Of a stretch of 64,000 nucleotides of DNA, positions 43,877 to 57,576 are shown piece by piece (position 1 is the stretch's first letter; every line of letters starts with the position of its first letter). Below the pieces are notes generated by a model. That model was not told where the DNA came from, did not search any database, and saw nothing but the letters and a program-made list of their open reading frames with translations. Both the position numbers and the translations under genes were made by a program. Origin of the DNA: Neofusicoccum parvum (Eukaryota > Ascomycota > Dothideomycetes > Botryosphaeriales > Botryosphaeriaceae); the NCBI GenBank assembly GCA_020912385.1, contig CP087215.1, positions 186,001 to 250,000 of the forward strand, given 5' to 3'.

Positions 43877-46800
43877 CTACGTATGCCCTACATCAATCCC
43901 GAAGAATCGGTACACCATCGGATTGGTGGAGTGTGCAGCCATACGGACGATCACGTTTAAAGACATGCAATCTGAGCCGGGCCAAGAAGCCTCTTCGATA
44001 TTACCCCCATTGTGATGAAGAATCTTTACGCACTCAAGTTGCCCATCTTTTGCAGCCGCCAGGAGCGGGGTATTGCTGAAATTGTCCAGGAGATCCAGGG
44101 AGGCACCATGATGAATCAAAGCGTTGACGGCATCGACCCATCCCAAGCTGCTGGCGATGTGCAGTGCCGTCTCTCTTTGAGAGGTTACGCGGTGGTTTAA
44201 GTCCTTGACATGGGGAATGAGTGTGAGCAGAGCGGTCTCGGTTGTTCTTGTCTGACATATGTTCTCTAATCGGCTATAGGAGATCTTGTCCAGTGTCCCC
44301 TCTTCATCCAGAGATGAAGGTTTCTTTGTTTGGAGCTGTTCCCTGAGCAAATCTGCCAACTCCAGGTTTCCAGCCCGAAGTGCTTCTAACTCCGCAGTAG
44401 CTGATACGGGGCAATTGTGGCAAAGAAGGGCCTTGACCATGTCCATATTGCCTTTTCGTGATGCAATCTCAACAGGTGAGCTCAATGCCTGAGTGTCTGT
44501 GACAGCGAGTTTGCCATGGCCCGAAAGTAGATAGTTGCAGATTTCGAGGGAACCGCCTTTGCAGGCGAAATGAAGGGTGGTAAATCCATCCTTGTTGACT
44601 TCAAACGGAGACGCACCCGCAGTGATAAGTATCTTGCAAGCTTCAAGGTTCGCCTTCCGGCATGCCAAATGCAACGGTGTTGTACCACGGGTAGTTTTTG
44701 GGTCTAACTTGAGATTCCTCTCATTTGCTAAAAGCCACTCGAGAGGTGCCGTTTTGGTCTGCATGGAGGCAAGGTGCAGTGCTCTGGCGTTATTGAAATG
44801 TTGATTGTTCTTGTAGATCTTGATGGGCGCTTCAAAATTGAATCCATCGATAGTCTCCAGAAATTCCCGGAAAAGGGGGAAACAACAATCCCTCATTGCG
44901 AAGTGAAGCAACTGCCAGCCATCCTCATCTTCTACAAGAGCATTAGCACCTTTTTGGATGAGCATCCTAACAGTATCAACATTCTCATAGTTTGCTGCAA
45001 CTAGCAATGGTGGATCTCTCCAGACTGATCCATTAGATGTTCGATTTATTAATGGATCGTCAATTCCTCCGTGGCGGTCGATCAGGGCGGCAACCACGGA
45101 ATCGGCTCCCAATCGACAAGCCCAATAAAGACAACTGTGGTTCATCTTGTCACAGGCATCGATAGTTTTTCCAGCTGCTTCGATCATCCGGGAAGCAACT
45201 CCAAGGTCGTTCATGGACTTCAAAATGTGAATTAGCGGCATGTAGCCGTCTCCGTCAAGAGCTGTTGACTGGACCAATATTGGCAGGTGATCTGGGAATA
45301 ACCGTTCCACTCCAGGTTTCTTGCAGATATGATGAACGAGTGGGACCCCATCCCCACAAAGTTCGTCGAGGTCCGAACTCTTCATACGAGGCAGGATGAG
45401 TCGTAGAAAATCAATGTTTTTGCATTTGCTCCGCGCAGCAACCATCATTGGTGTCTCGCCTCGTTTGTTTCTGATGGAAAAATCAATTTTATGTTTGAGG
45501 AAAGCAGAAATGACCTGTTCGAACGGGAACCCAGACTTGCTTTTAGCAACATAGTGCATTGCAGTCATGTCGCGGTAGTCTTGTTGGCTGAAGAAGCTAG
45601 CGTCCTTTTCCGGTTCGATAAGTATGCGAAAGACGTGTGAAATAATTTCCTGGAATTGATCTTTCGACGTTTCTTTGAACTCAATGTCGCTTGTAGACTT
45701 TGCAAAAGCAAGCATTGGCGTGCGAAGTTTGTCCCCTCTAGCCGAAAGATGGTCTCGGAACTCAAATGGAGGATTGGCCAGTAACATTATCTGGTGCAAT
45801 TCATACTTTGAATCTGAGTTCTGCTCGTGTAATCTTTCACAGAGGTTTTCCAGACTCAAATGTAGTGGTGTTCTTGACTCTGAATCAGTCGAGATAAGGG
45901 CATTTTCTCTGCTCTTCCCATAGCGCTCATCCTCCAATACCTCCTGCAGGATCTCATTCGAATGGCCAGACGGCTTTCTTGCACCGATGAGGAGATGGAG
46001 GAGAGTCTTCCCAGATCCGACCGTCGTGCTCAAGTCATCCTCCAGTTCGATAAGACTTCGTAAAATCCGGATACTTTCCTGAGAACCCCAACCATCTGCG
46101 AAGGTCTCCAGGAGTACATGGATTGGGCGTCGGCCATCTGCAGCTGGTGAACTGAAATCCACAAATCGTTCTTGGAGAAAACGGAACAATTGCTCATTTC
46201 CGGACTTGACGGCCAGGTGGGCGGCAGTCAGGCCAAGGCTTGTAGTTTGTTGCAAGTCTATGTCGGGATGGACTTCTAGGAAGATTTCCAGTACATCCAA
46301 GTTTCCGACATCAATGGTATATAGCCATGGCGTGAGCTCTTTGTGGTCTTTTCTTTCCAAGGCAGATCGTGGATCTTGACAGCTTTGCAGAAGGCTGCGT
46401 ACTATCTTAGAGTCGCGTTCCCACGCAGCTGAGTGTAGAGCAGTCATTCCATCCGATCTTCGTTGGTATGACGGATCGACCCCCTCTCCAAGCAGGAAAT
46501 TGACCACCTCAGCTTGATCGTTTGTTGCAGCATATGATAGGCACACAGATAGAACCTCATCTCTATCTTCTTCCGGCATTGTTGAAAGACATGGCAGTAA
46601 GCTTGAGAAGGTCTCAAGGCGTCCATGTGAAGCCGCAATTGGGAGCATCTGCAGGTAGTTCTGCTTCATGTGCTCAAACACTGCCTCAGATGGAATATCC
46701 TTGTCCTCGTCTCGATCAATCCTGAAATGGTTTTCAACGAGCATCTTTGTGAATATGGGTTCAGATTCTGGATCCAGCAATGCAGTCGTTGTTTCCGTGA

Positions 46801-49569
46801 GGAACGCCTCCACAACCTCTCTGCCTCCATATCGTATGGCCATTTCTAAAGCTTCTGCTGTGACCGGAAAACCTTTTTTAAGGAGTGAAGCCACAGTTGC
46901 ATTATCTTCTCGTTCAGCTGCCCTTTTCAACGGATCATGATTTAGTATGTCACGAGTTATGTCCTCTAAGAGGAGGCGTTCAATGACTTGCAACCTTGTG
47001 ATTTGCGAAGGCCATTCATCTTCACCAAAGCCGTGAGACCAACCACCAAGTGCACAAATCAGAGGCGTCCTCAGAACTCGGTTGCATCTATTAACGTCGG
47101 CTCCTTCTTTGATCAAGTTGTCGACCACTTCCGGAAGACAGCAAACGCAGGCAACGTGTAAAGGGGTGATGTCCTGAATCTCGTCCGCCGTGTTTGTTTC
47201 GTATTCGAACTCTGTATGGTAGGGCAACCAGGTGCAAGCCCAAAGACAGAAGTGATCTGATTTTTCCGGCTTAAAAAGCTCGAGCTCTAACTCCAGAACC
47301 TGAGAGTTGTTGGTGTCAATTGCATGGTGTCGAACGGCGCGAGAAAGTAAGACACCGCTGGTTTTCTTATTGTTGCTACAGAATCTTGCTATATAGGTGT
47401 AATGATCGGATTTACGGAAATACGCATAACTAGGGTGAATGACTTGTGCAGGGGTAGGTGTATGGTGTAGTAACAAGGCAAGTAGTAAAACGCATGTGGA
47501 ACAAGGAGGTAAAACACGTGATTGCGGGCCAATGTGGTTGACACATGGTCGAACCAATACCGAGAAGCGTAGTCGTAGAAAGGTCGGTGAGCCGTGTGCT
47601 CGTCCCACGATGTAGAATCTTGCAAGTCAAGAGCCGAGAAATCGTCCAAGAGAAGATACGACAAGCAGACAGAGGCGAGATAGTCTTGATCGTTCTCTTT
47701 GTTGACCCGGAATCTGGCGAGTTCTTGATCCTTGGTGTCGATCTCACAGAGGTACTCCTTTACAGAGAAATGACTGAAAGAAACTATCCCGTCAATAGTA
47801 CGAACAAGACTGCTGCAGGGTCTAAGTATAGTTTCAATTTCCAGGGTGTCGTCGAGTTCTTTCTCTCCTGGTTCCACGCTGATGGCTTCGGCCATGGCAG
47901 ATATGCTCATTGGACACCTTGCCAGTGCGATCCAACGAAGCGCTTTTTCAATAAATCCAAGGGTCGACTGTCGTTGTGAAGTGACTGCACGGTGAAGGAT
48001 TCTCTGATACGTTTGTGGGAGATCCGGTGGAAGATCGTTTAGGGCCTTTCTACGTAAACCATTGGTAGCAAGGCTTTCGAGGTGGTCTAGCTGGCATCTA
48101 TGTTTTGTTAGCTCGGCCGCTCTTATGCGCAGAAGGATAAAATCGACTGACTTGACCCATTGAAACCTAGTGGGAGTTTGTCAGCAAGAGATTCTTCAAT
48201 GATGCAGCATGCTTGCTTACATTCCCTCGGACCTATCCACTAAGCTTTCCAAGATGTCTTGCCTGAGTTTCGGATCTTTGGATGTCATTCGTTTGAACCT
48301 TGAATCCAAATGCGCGGCAACGTAAAGTCTGACATCAGCTCTATCGGCAGCGATTGGGAGGCTCTCGAATGCACTTAGATCCTGTTTGATGTCTAGCTCC
48401 TCTCGGCTCGCGAACAATGTCTTTATGCTGCCTCGTGAGCTCAACACGGCGAGGTTGCGGACAATTTCACTGCGATCATCCAAGCATTCGTCCAGGCCAT
48501 CGATGACAATGGTCGTGGTGTCAAAATTGGTCGATAGGTCTTGAACGAGCTCCACCCATTCGGAATCATCGCGAGTTTTCGAAAAAGCATGTGAGCCATC
48601 GTGCAGGCTGTGGAACTCTTCCAAAATGGCAAAAGAGTCGGTGTTCTGGACGGCCAGTTGCCGAGCAATCGAACCGAGTATTTGTCGAGCTGTCTGGGTG
48701 ACTCGGTTGCCGTATTCGCAGAAGAAGAATGCGACGGCCATCTTCTCGCTTCGCTGAAGCGAGTCGATGATTGCTGCGCTGAGGACTGATTTTCCCGCGC
48801 CAGGGATCCCGTACAGCCACAGCCGAGCGTTTGGAGAGTCCAAGAACTTCTTGAAATCAGGGCCATTTGTAAACCACAGACCGGTGCCGTCTTGGCGCAG
48901 TCCGAGATGTTTCTGTAACGAATGCTCAGGGTGGAGCCCTGAAACATCATCGAGTATTTTTCGCCGGTGTTCGCTGAGGCGCCGCGTCTCTTCGGCAACC
49001 TTGGCAGCCCAGATACGAGCCTGAGTATCCTTCATCTCCCTCAGTTCCGACATTGCTTCGTCCTGCCTTCTAAGGACCTCGACTATCCCGGATAAGGAAT
49101 TTTGCGTCATTGCGAGCAGGAGAGTCGATTTATGGTTCTCGAGATCGTCAAGAAGTTTCTCAACTTCGTGTTTCTTGAATACCCAGACCGCTCGATGTTT
49201 TGTGACTTCCCAGGTTGAAGGCGTCCCCTTGACGTTGGATTTCGATGGTGGGGCTCCAGCTCCGGAAATGCCTGTGATGTTGTCGCTGGGACCACATTTT
49301 GCGAGAAGTTTCCGAATGTTTTCCAGAGTTGTGCTACAGTCAAATATGACCTTTCCAGGGTTTGTTGCGTCATTGCTTGGAAGCTGATCCAGAATGAGAC
49401 CGAGCCCTTTGAGAATCCCGTACAAATTCGCGACGCTATTGCTGAGGCTTTGCATTTCCGCTTTCGCGCCGCGAACAGATTGAATGACTGAGGAGATTCC
49501 TTGGACGATTTCCTTTGCCAATAAGGCAAGCCCCCCGACGCTCGCAGTTATGGATAGCGGATCAGTCAT
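43877..49569 (-). pseudogene. NACHT-ankyrin NLR-like gene disrupted by the 216-bp element
   Basis: Exons are 48221-49569, a 15-bp exon 48152-48166, and 48097 downward; the introns (54 and 54 bp) start GTAAGC and GTCAGT. The N-terminus (MTDPLSITASVGGLALLAKE) is the fungal STAND N-domain. NACHT follows with P-loop GIPGAGKS, VIDGLDEC (Walker B) and FASRE. After MFQWVKCQLDHLE comes the winged-helix-like region, ending FYDYASRYWFDH. The frame then runs into the inserted element (47328-47543). Beyond it a 3.4-kb frame encodes a long ankyrin array (ITPLHVACVCCLPEVVDNLI and many more) to 43877. Removing 221 bp (element plus one CCATG copy) joins both frames exactly, giving about 1787 codons. Splicing inside the element could also bridge the frame. 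Ancestral role: non-self sensing and cell-death signalling. Confidence 0.82.
47323..47548. mobile_element. 216-bp solo-LTR-like element, copy 2, with 5-bp target duplication
   Basis: The core at 47328-47543 is the exact reverse complement of 4496-4711. It is flanked by CATGG (CCATG in gene direction) at 47323-47327 and 47544-47548. The different duplication from copy 1 (ACTTT) shows two independent insertions. The element lies in the same direction as the NLR gene, with TG at the gene's 5' side. Confidence 0.82.
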
Positions 49570-49898
49570 ACTCGCAATCTCTTTAATCGGAATGGACAGC
49601 TAAAGCGTTTGGAAAAGGGACTTCATGGCAAGAAACCGAGGTGCGATAACCTAGAGCTGGGCAAAGAAGACGTTTCGATGAAAAATGGGTCTGGCAAGCC
49701 AGAAAAGTGGGATAAAAGAGGTTTCTGGTGGGAATTCGAGCAGGTGCCTGGCCTGCGTATTAATGTTGCCTTGACTACATCCGATATGCCGCGGTCGGAA
49801 GTATTGATTCAACCGGCACCGCCTGCATGATAACAAGTCGTGCCCAATTATTGGTGGGTGTGCTAACTATGGAGCCTACGCCCTCTATTTCCAATCAA
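49570..49898. other. Spacer between the NLR gene and the LINE nest
   Basis: About 330 bp. A 73-codon frame at 49609 has no recognisable feature. The right end is the target site of LINE A. Confidence 0.5.
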
Positions 49899-51970
49899 TC
49901 ACCGTGCTTCGCCCCCAACCTACACTGGAACTCAGAAAAAACGATCCGCCATCTACGTTAATAAACGAATCTCCTCCTCTGCACAGCAGCAAGTTCCATG
50001 CAATAGCCGAGACCTTACAGCGGTTCAAATCCAAACACCAAGCCAACCAATCCTCATCTTCTCAGTCTACGTACCTCCAATGGGAGGAACCCAACAGTCT
50101 GCAGAGAACGAAATGCTCGCCGCCCTTCAATTAATTCGCCAGTCCACAGCAAAGCAGACAACATGCAACACCCTAGGCCTGATTCTCGGAGGAGACTTCA
50201 ACAGACAAGACCCGCTTTGGGGCGGAGACAATATTAAACCATACCTAGTAGGAAGCGCAGCATCCTTAATCTCGTTCATGGAAGAACACCACCTTCAGAG
50301 CCACCTCTATCGTGGTACACCAACCTGCTACGCTAGCAATAAAGCCGATAGTAGAACGACAATAGACCTTACTCTTAGCAACATTCCAAACCAGCTAGTC
50401 AAGTGTGAGCTTCTAGACCAGAACTACGGCTCTGACCATAGAGCCATCTACTCTGAGTGGAACATGGAGGTCGAACTAGCCAACACACGACCACCACGTA
50501 AGCTCTATGAGCGAACAGACTGGACAAAGACAGGACAGGCTATTCAGCGCGCCCTTGGGCAGGCAAGGCAGATTGCTACATGTGGGCAGCTCGATGAAGC
50601 AGTCGAGCAGCTTATTAGCGCAACCACAGCTATGACAAATGAGTTTACGCCAACTGCCAAGCCATGTCCATACTCGAAGCAGTGGTTTAACCCAGAACTC
50701 AAAGAACACCAATCTAAATACAAAAAGCACCGCCGGCTCTGGCAAACCTTTAGCGCAAGCCTTGGAAGAGACAACCCAGACACAGTGGACCAATACAGCG
50801 CAATGAAGACGGCCCGTAGAGAATGGGTAAAGGCAATAGCACATGCAAAGAGCAGCCACTGGAAGGACTTTTTAGACAATGCAGGGAAAGGTAACCAGCT
50901 ATGGAAAGCAGCCAAGTACGCCAGCCCAAATGATAACTACTGTAACATTCCCCCACTCTCTACTGGTAGCAGCAAAGCCACAGAAAATGGAGAGAAGGCA
51001 CAGCTTCTATTAGACACCTTCTTTCCAAAGCCAACCAGCCCACTACCACCAGTTCAATCTACCATGGCAACCCCTATAGGGTGGGAACCAATCACAGAAG
51101 CCGAAATCCACTAGAGTCTAGGCTCTTCCAAACCCAACTCTGCCCCTGGAGATGATGGCCTTCCTATGCTTGTCTGGCAGAAGCTTTGGCCCCACATTGC
51201 TAAACATATCCACTACATCTTCTCTGCATCTATCAACCTTGGCCACCATCCTAAAGCCTAGCGTACAGCAGCAATCATTGTCCTCCGGAAAGCTGGCAAG
51301 CCTGACTACACAATTCCCAAAGCATACCGCCCAATCTCACTGCTTAACACACTCGGAAAGTTGCTAGAAGCAGTAATGGCAAAGAGGCTATCCTACTATG
51401 CTGAGAAGCACAATCTCTTGCCGGCCACCTAGTTTGGGGCAAGACTAGGTAGATCAACAGAGCAAGCTCTCCTTATCCTAGTTGATGCTATATGGAAGGC
51501 CTGGAAAGAGCACAAAGTGGTCACGCTTATGGCATTCGACCTAAAAGGTGCCTTTAATGCAGTTGGTAAAGAGGTACTAGACCACTGCCTGGCTAAGAGA
51601 GGGATTCCAACTGAAGCAAGGTGCTGGATTAGGAGCTTTATGGAGAACAGAACAGCCTCAATATCGTTTAATAACTACACCAAGCCAGTGTTACGAACCC
51701 CAGTCCGATAGAGATGAGGAAAGACGAGAAGCGCGGACAACGGGCGCAAGAACAAACGCCAAGGAAGACATCACGTGCTGTACCACGTGCGGCTCCACAA
51801 GGACCCACATTAGATCAGAACAGATCCAACCCTCAAATCCAGAAAAACAACCACCTGCAGCGAGAACGAATTCTTGGAATTACGCCTTACAACCACGCGC
51901 AATCGCCCTGTAACACGCGTTAAGCCGCTCTACAGGCAATCCGCTATCGCCCAATACCGGATTGTCCGCT

Positions 51971-53503
51971 ATGGCGGTCGCCGACGCCTTATGACCGGGC
52001 GACAACCCACTTTCGCTCTACGAGCACGCCGCACAGCTTAGGACCCAGGCAAAGCAGCTCCTTGACGATGCAGCCGACCACAGACGTAGCTTCCGCTACC
52101 ACACCATCGCCCCGCTGATCGAGAGCGCCATCGAGCTGTGCGATAAAGCCCTCGGCCAACCGACGCCGGCCGAGCTGAAGGCGGCCATGAGCTCAGTCCT
52201 CCAGACGGCGAACGACATTAAGAAGGACACCAGCGCCATTAAGCGCACTACTGACACTATTAACACGGCAGCCCCTCTTTCCCAGCAGAACACGCAGCAG
52301 AGCCCCATGACCTGGGCGCGAGTAGCAGCGCTGCGAACGGCAGCGACAGCGCAAGCGCAGCCCAACCTCGCGCCGAGCCCGACCGAGAAGTATCGCGAAC
52401 TGGTGATCAAGCTTACGGACCCACAGACGATCAGCCACCTCCGCTCGCAGCCCGCGACCCACCTTAAAGAACGTATCAACCGTGCCCTGAAGTCGCAGAC
52501 GGATCCCGAGGTAAACAAGATCCAGGTAGTCGCGGCGAAGCAGCTCCGGAGCGGGGACATCGCGGTATACACAAGGAACCAGCAAGAAAAAGAGATACTG
52601 CAAGAAAGCGCACACGGCTGGGTGGAGACTTTTGGAGGATCGGCGCGGATCGTAACGCAGACGTACGGTGTCATCGTGCACGGCGTACATACCAAGTCAA
52701 TAGATCTCTCAGATATGGAGAATGCCATCAAGGTACTCGAGGCAGAGAACAAGCCGCTGCTTCCCAATGCCGAAATCAGATACGTGGGCTGGCTGACCAA
52801 GGCCTCCACTAACAAAAGGGCGTCGTCCCTGGTGGTAGAATTCAGCAGGGCGGAGGACGCCAACGCAGCGATCACCGGCGGGATGGTGTGGCAGGCGGAG
52901 ATGCTCTCGTGCGAGCTCTACGACCGGACATGCAAAGTCAAGCAGTGCTTCAACTGCCAGAAGTACGGCCACATAGGAACCCAGTGTCAAGCGCCGCAAG
53001 CCTGCGGCTACTGTGCAGGCCAGCACAGCTCCAAGGAATGCGGCCAGAAGGAGGATCCAAACGCGGAGCGCAAGTGCGCCGCGTGCAAGCGCTCCCACAC
53101 GGCGTGGAGCGCGGTCTGCCCGGAGAGGAAGAGAGAGAAGGACAGGGTAGAGAGAGCCAAGGCCATGAGGCCATTCCTTCACCCCGAGACTATTGGCAAG
53201 AGACCATCAACCACGACCCAGACACCAACGCAGACAGCCCAACTCACGGAATGGAGGACGAACCAAACGCCAGTAGCTCCGGCAGCACGCCTGACCAGGA
53301 AGCGCGGAAGACCGAGGTCACTGCACGCCGAGCCTGAAGACGAGGTGATACGAAGCGAGCGGCAGGAGGAAATCGATAGCCTAATTAGGGCAAGCCAGCA
53401 GCTCCGGGAGAAGGCGCTGGCCATGTCGACCAAGCAAGCCACGAATGCTCAGCAGCTAAGCATACAGCTACCTAGCAACGAGGTTACAATGCTCGATGAC
53501 TAA
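51971..53503 (+). pseudogene. LINE B ORF1 (gag-like, zinc knuckles) with one nonsense codon
   Basis: An ATG at 51971 opens a frame that meets TGA at codon 8 (51992-51994), then stays open to 53503, 510 residues in all; the next ATG in frame is 52187. The N-terminal part is helical (YEHAAQLRTQAKQLLDD). The middle resembles the RRM-like region of LINE ORF1 proteins. The C-terminal third has three Cys clusters: CFNCQKYGHIGTQC (CCHC), CGYCAGQHSSKEC and CAACKRSHTAWSAVC. Such proteins bind element RNA and form the transposition particle. The TGA is explained by a CGA-to-TGA transition. Its stop overlaps the ORF2 start in ATGACTAA. Confidence 0.85.
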
Positions 53504-56500
53504 AGACCGGCAGATCTCCATATTGCAGTACAACGTCATGAGATCCAGGACTAAGGTGATGGCTCCCCTCTTCCGGGACAGGCGGACACGCGAGTTCGAC
53601 ATCATTGCCCTACAAGAGCCGTGGAAGAACCCCTTCCGAGACACGACATACCACCCACTAAAGAGGGAGTTTGAGCTACTACACTTCAACGGTCCCGCCA
53701 GGACATGTATATTCGTAAACAAGCGGATAGCGTCCTCATCGTGGACGGTAACCTTCCACACATCCGACCTATGCACACTACATCTTAAGCTCGCGAACAA
53801 CAGCAACGCAGGGGGCGCAGTCCATATTCACAACGTATATAACCCACCGCGAACGACGGGGGCGACGAGCCCACTATACACGCTAGCAGCAGCTCTACGA
53901 GATCATCCGACCGACCAACATATCGTGCTCGGCGACTTCAATCTCCACCACCCGCTCTGGACGGGACCTGAGTACAGCCATCAGGATCGAGAGGCAGACG
54001 AGCTTACTGACCTACTAGAGCGCTTCTCACTGCGCCTAGCCTCCCCACCGGCGATCCCCACCTTCACGAGAAACGACGCCCAAACCACCATAGACCTGGC
54101 ATTCATGACGGCAGGCATCCTTGAGCACCTAGTCAAGTGCCAGGTGAGAGAGGACCTCCAGCAAGACTCGGACCACATTCCCATAAGTACGGTGATGGAC
54201 CTGTCCCCGCCGAGGCGCCCAACGGAAGCAAGTCCAAACTGGAAAAGTATAGACACCACGAAGCTCAAGCAGATATTCGAGAAAAACCTCCCTTTAGCAA
54301 AACCGCCACGCTCGGTTGAGGCACTCGAGAACCTCACGGGCGCCCTAATCAAAGCTATTAAAGAGGCGATTGAGATATCGACCCCACCGCTACGAGTATC
54401 GCCGCAGTCGATGCCAGGGTGGACGAAAGAGTGCAAGGAGGCCTAGATAGAGACGCGGAGGCTGCGTAGGATCTGGTAGAGAACCCGGTCGGAGGACGAC
54501 TGGGAGAGATACCGTTCGACGAGGAACAAGAAAGGCAGGCTGATTCAAAAAGCGCTGCAGCAGGAACATCGGACAAAGATCGAGTCTGCGGCCACGAAGG
54601 ACAACGGCATCTGGAGATTGGCCAAGTGGGCTCAGAACCGGGAGGCAAACCAATCCAGCCACATGCCAGCTCTAAGGAGGCCGGACTCGACCTATGCAGA
54701 ACAGCCAAAGGAGAAACTCGACACCCTCCGGGAGGCCTTCTTCCCCGAGCCCCCGCAAGCGGACCTGTCTGACATGGAAGGATTTGTCTACCCACAAGAG
54801 ATGCCTTGGCCGGACGTCACGGCGGAGGAGGTGAGGCTGGCCATGCAGAGAGCGAAGCCGTGGAAGGCACCAGGCCCGGACGGCATCCCGAATGGTATCC
54901 TCCAACAGCTTGGACCCGCCCTGATTCCCGCTCTTACAACGGTGTACAACGCAAGCCTGAGGCTGGGACACTGCCCAGGCCAGTTTAGACAGTCGATCAC
55001 GCTAGCGCTCCGTAAACACAAGAAGGACGACTACACGGACCCCAAGTCATACCGGCCAATTGCACTCACAAACACGATCGGCAAGATCCTGGAATCCATC
55101 ATAGCGAGGCGCATAAGCTACCTCGTCGAACGCTTCGATCTCCTACCCCAGAGCCACATTGGGGGTCGTCACGGCCGCTCCACAGAACACGCCGCACACC
55201 TCCTAGTTGAGACGGTACACAGCGCGTGGAACTCGGCGGAGCCGCGAGTGGCAACCCTCCTGCAACTAGATGTCTCTGGCGCGTACGATAACGTCTCTCA
55301 CCCCCGCCTCCTGCACAACCTGCGGAAAAGACGCATAGGCGGCAGGGCGCTTGAGTGGATTAGAAGCTTCCTCTCCGAAAGACAGACAAAACTTAAGCTT
55401 AGCGATGGCGCAGAAGCGTGCTACGGCACCCCATCTGGCATCCCGCAAGGCTCGCCGCTCTCACCGATGCTGTACCTCTTTTACAACGCAGACCTCCTCG
55501 AGACATGCGCAGTACAAGGAGTCATGGTAATCGGATACATAGATGACGTGAACCTGCTCGCAGTCAGCTCGTCTACTGAAGAGAACTGTCGACTCCTCAC
55601 CGAAGCCCATGCCCAGGCGGAGAGATGGGCAGCTACGCACGCGTCGGTCTTTACCGTAAAGAAATACGAACTGACGCACTTTACGAAGACTCCCGCGCGG
55701 TTTGACACGGAGCAAGGCATCACCCTCGGAGGCCGTTACCTCAGCCCCAGCGATAGCTGCCGCTTCCTAGGAGTATTCCTCGATCAGAAGCTGAGCGGCA
55801 AGACGCATATCCAGCAGCTACAAGCCCGCGCAACCACAACCCTGGCAGCACTTTCCAGTATCGCGGGTTCGACGTGGGGGATACCCACACTCGGCCTGCA
55901 CCAGATCTACAGATCCATCATCCTACCACGGATTCTATACTGCTGCAGCATCTGGGCCCTTGGAAAGCTACGCAGTAAATCGATAGAAGCTCGGCTCGCA
56001 GACACCATAGAAGCGACCCAATATCGTGCGGCTCGAATCATAGCCGGCGCCTTTAGAGCTACGTCAAAAGCGGCGCTCGACGTTGAGCTTTTCCTACTCC
56101 CCGCGGCGCAGACAGTTAGGAAGTACATAGGCGAGGCATTCCTACGGATAGCATCGACACCGCTCTACCGGCAACTGGTCCAGCTCACGGAACGCACGTG
56201 GGACTCGAGAAAGCGCGACTGCCTAAACACGCGCAGCCCGATGCTTAGAATCAGGGAGCACTGGAACGAACGGCTGGACGGCCTGCTAAACAATATTGAG
56301 CAGAGGCTGCCACGCCTCTTCCCCCCATGGCAGAAGCCGGCTGACGTGTGCATAGCAGAATCACGCGAGCTAGCGATATCTCAGCACGATCAGACCAGAA
56401 AAGACACAGACACGCTGGCCATCTACACTGATGGCAGCGCAATAGACGGACACGTCGGTGCCGCAGCGACTGCCCCTACCGCAAAAACGAGGCGCACGAA

Positions 56501-57344
56501 GTATATAGGCACGGTAAAGTCAGCGACAGTCTTCGCCGCGGAGCTCCAGGGTATAGTAATGGCGCTCGAGCTCGCAGGAGCCGAGATGGTTTATGGCAAG
56601 CGAAAGATAGCTGTCTTCACTGACAATCAAGCAACGCTGCGTGCACTCGTGACACCTGGCGAGCAGTCCGGGCAATATCTACTGGGCTCCATCATCGCGA
56701 AGCTGACAGATCTCCGGCAGAAGGGTGCATCTGTGGGCTTCCACTGGATCCCCGCGCACCAGGGAGTGCCGGGCAACGAAGAGGCTGACAAACTCGCCAA
56801 AGCGGCAGCCCAGGAGGGCCGCGCTGTAGAGCATAGAATGCAGCCAAATACACGAACGAGCCTGGTAGCAGCACTTAAGCAAGCTATCAGCCAGACGGTA
56901 ACGGACGAATGGAAACAGACCTGGCGCGACAGCGAACGAGGCCGGCAGCTCTTTAAAGTAGCTCCGGAGCCAAGCAGGAAGATCTTAGCACTCCACCGAG
57001 GCACGCCAAGGGCCATGAGCTCGTTGGTGGTGCAGATGAGGACGGGCAAGATCGGGCTAAGACACTTCCTCCATCAGAGACACGTTCCAGGCATAACATC
57101 AGGCGAATGCGACTGCGGGCGTGGGCTGCAGACGGTTAGCCACGTGTTATACACGTGCAGCAAGTTCGACGGGCTAAGACTCACCTTCCGTGTGCCGGAC
57201 GAGAGGGGGCGGAGATACTGGACAGCGGACCTGAGAAAGCTGCTGAGCCAGCGCAGCACAGCAATAGCAGCAGCAAAGTTCATGATGGCAACCAAGCTCC
57301 TTGGGCAATTCGGAGCGACATCGCGCACACAGCATGAAGCTTGA
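53496..57344 (+). pseudogene. LINE B ORF2 (endonuclease - reverse transcriptase - RNase H) with two nonsense codons
   Basis: The frame opens at ATG 53496, overlapping ORF1 by 8 bp. The apurinic-like endonuclease covers the first 230 residues (ILQYNVMRSR, IIALQEPW, HNVYNPP, VLGDFNLHHPLW, SDHIPI). Two TAG codons (54444, 54477) interrupt the linker. From about 54500 the frame is open through the reverse transcriptase (PWKAPGPDGIPNGIL, SYRPIALTNTIGKILE, LLQLDVSGAYDNV, GIPQGSPLSPMLYLFYNAD, GYIDDVNLLA) and RNase H (AIYTDGSAIDGHVGAAA, AAELQGIVMALELA, VFTDNQATLRAL, HWIPAHQGVPGNEEADKLA), then a CDCG...H...C terminus. Catalytic residues YIDD and the RNase H D-E-D-D set are present. Target-primed reverse transcription in the nucleus is the known mechanism. 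Confidence 0.9.
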
Positions 57345-57547
57345 CACTGGAGGAAGACGGGATAGTTTATGGAGATTACTGGCGCTGCGGGAAGCTGTAG
57401 CGCCAAGAGACATGTAGAGATACGCAGAATAGATAGAGAGTAGGCCAGGCTCCGCTATCTCGCTTAGGCCTAAACGGGTCCAGCGGGCGCAGAGGAATCG
57501 GCCGCATGCCGCATAGCTGCCTTCGGCGGCTGGGACGGTCTATGAAT

Positions 57548-57570
57548 TCATCATCATCATCATCATCAAC
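57548..57570 (+). repeat. TCA microsatellite tail of LINE B
   Basis: About seven TCA units follow TGAATTCA. This is the 3' end of LINE B, where other LINEs have a poly-A tail. Confidence 0.85.
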
Positions 57571-57576
57571 CCTCAA

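Noticed and set aside
51714..51923. 70-codon ORF at the left end of the LINE B region
   Set aside because: It straddles the junction between solo LTR C and LINE B (51841/51842), so it cannot be an original gene of either.
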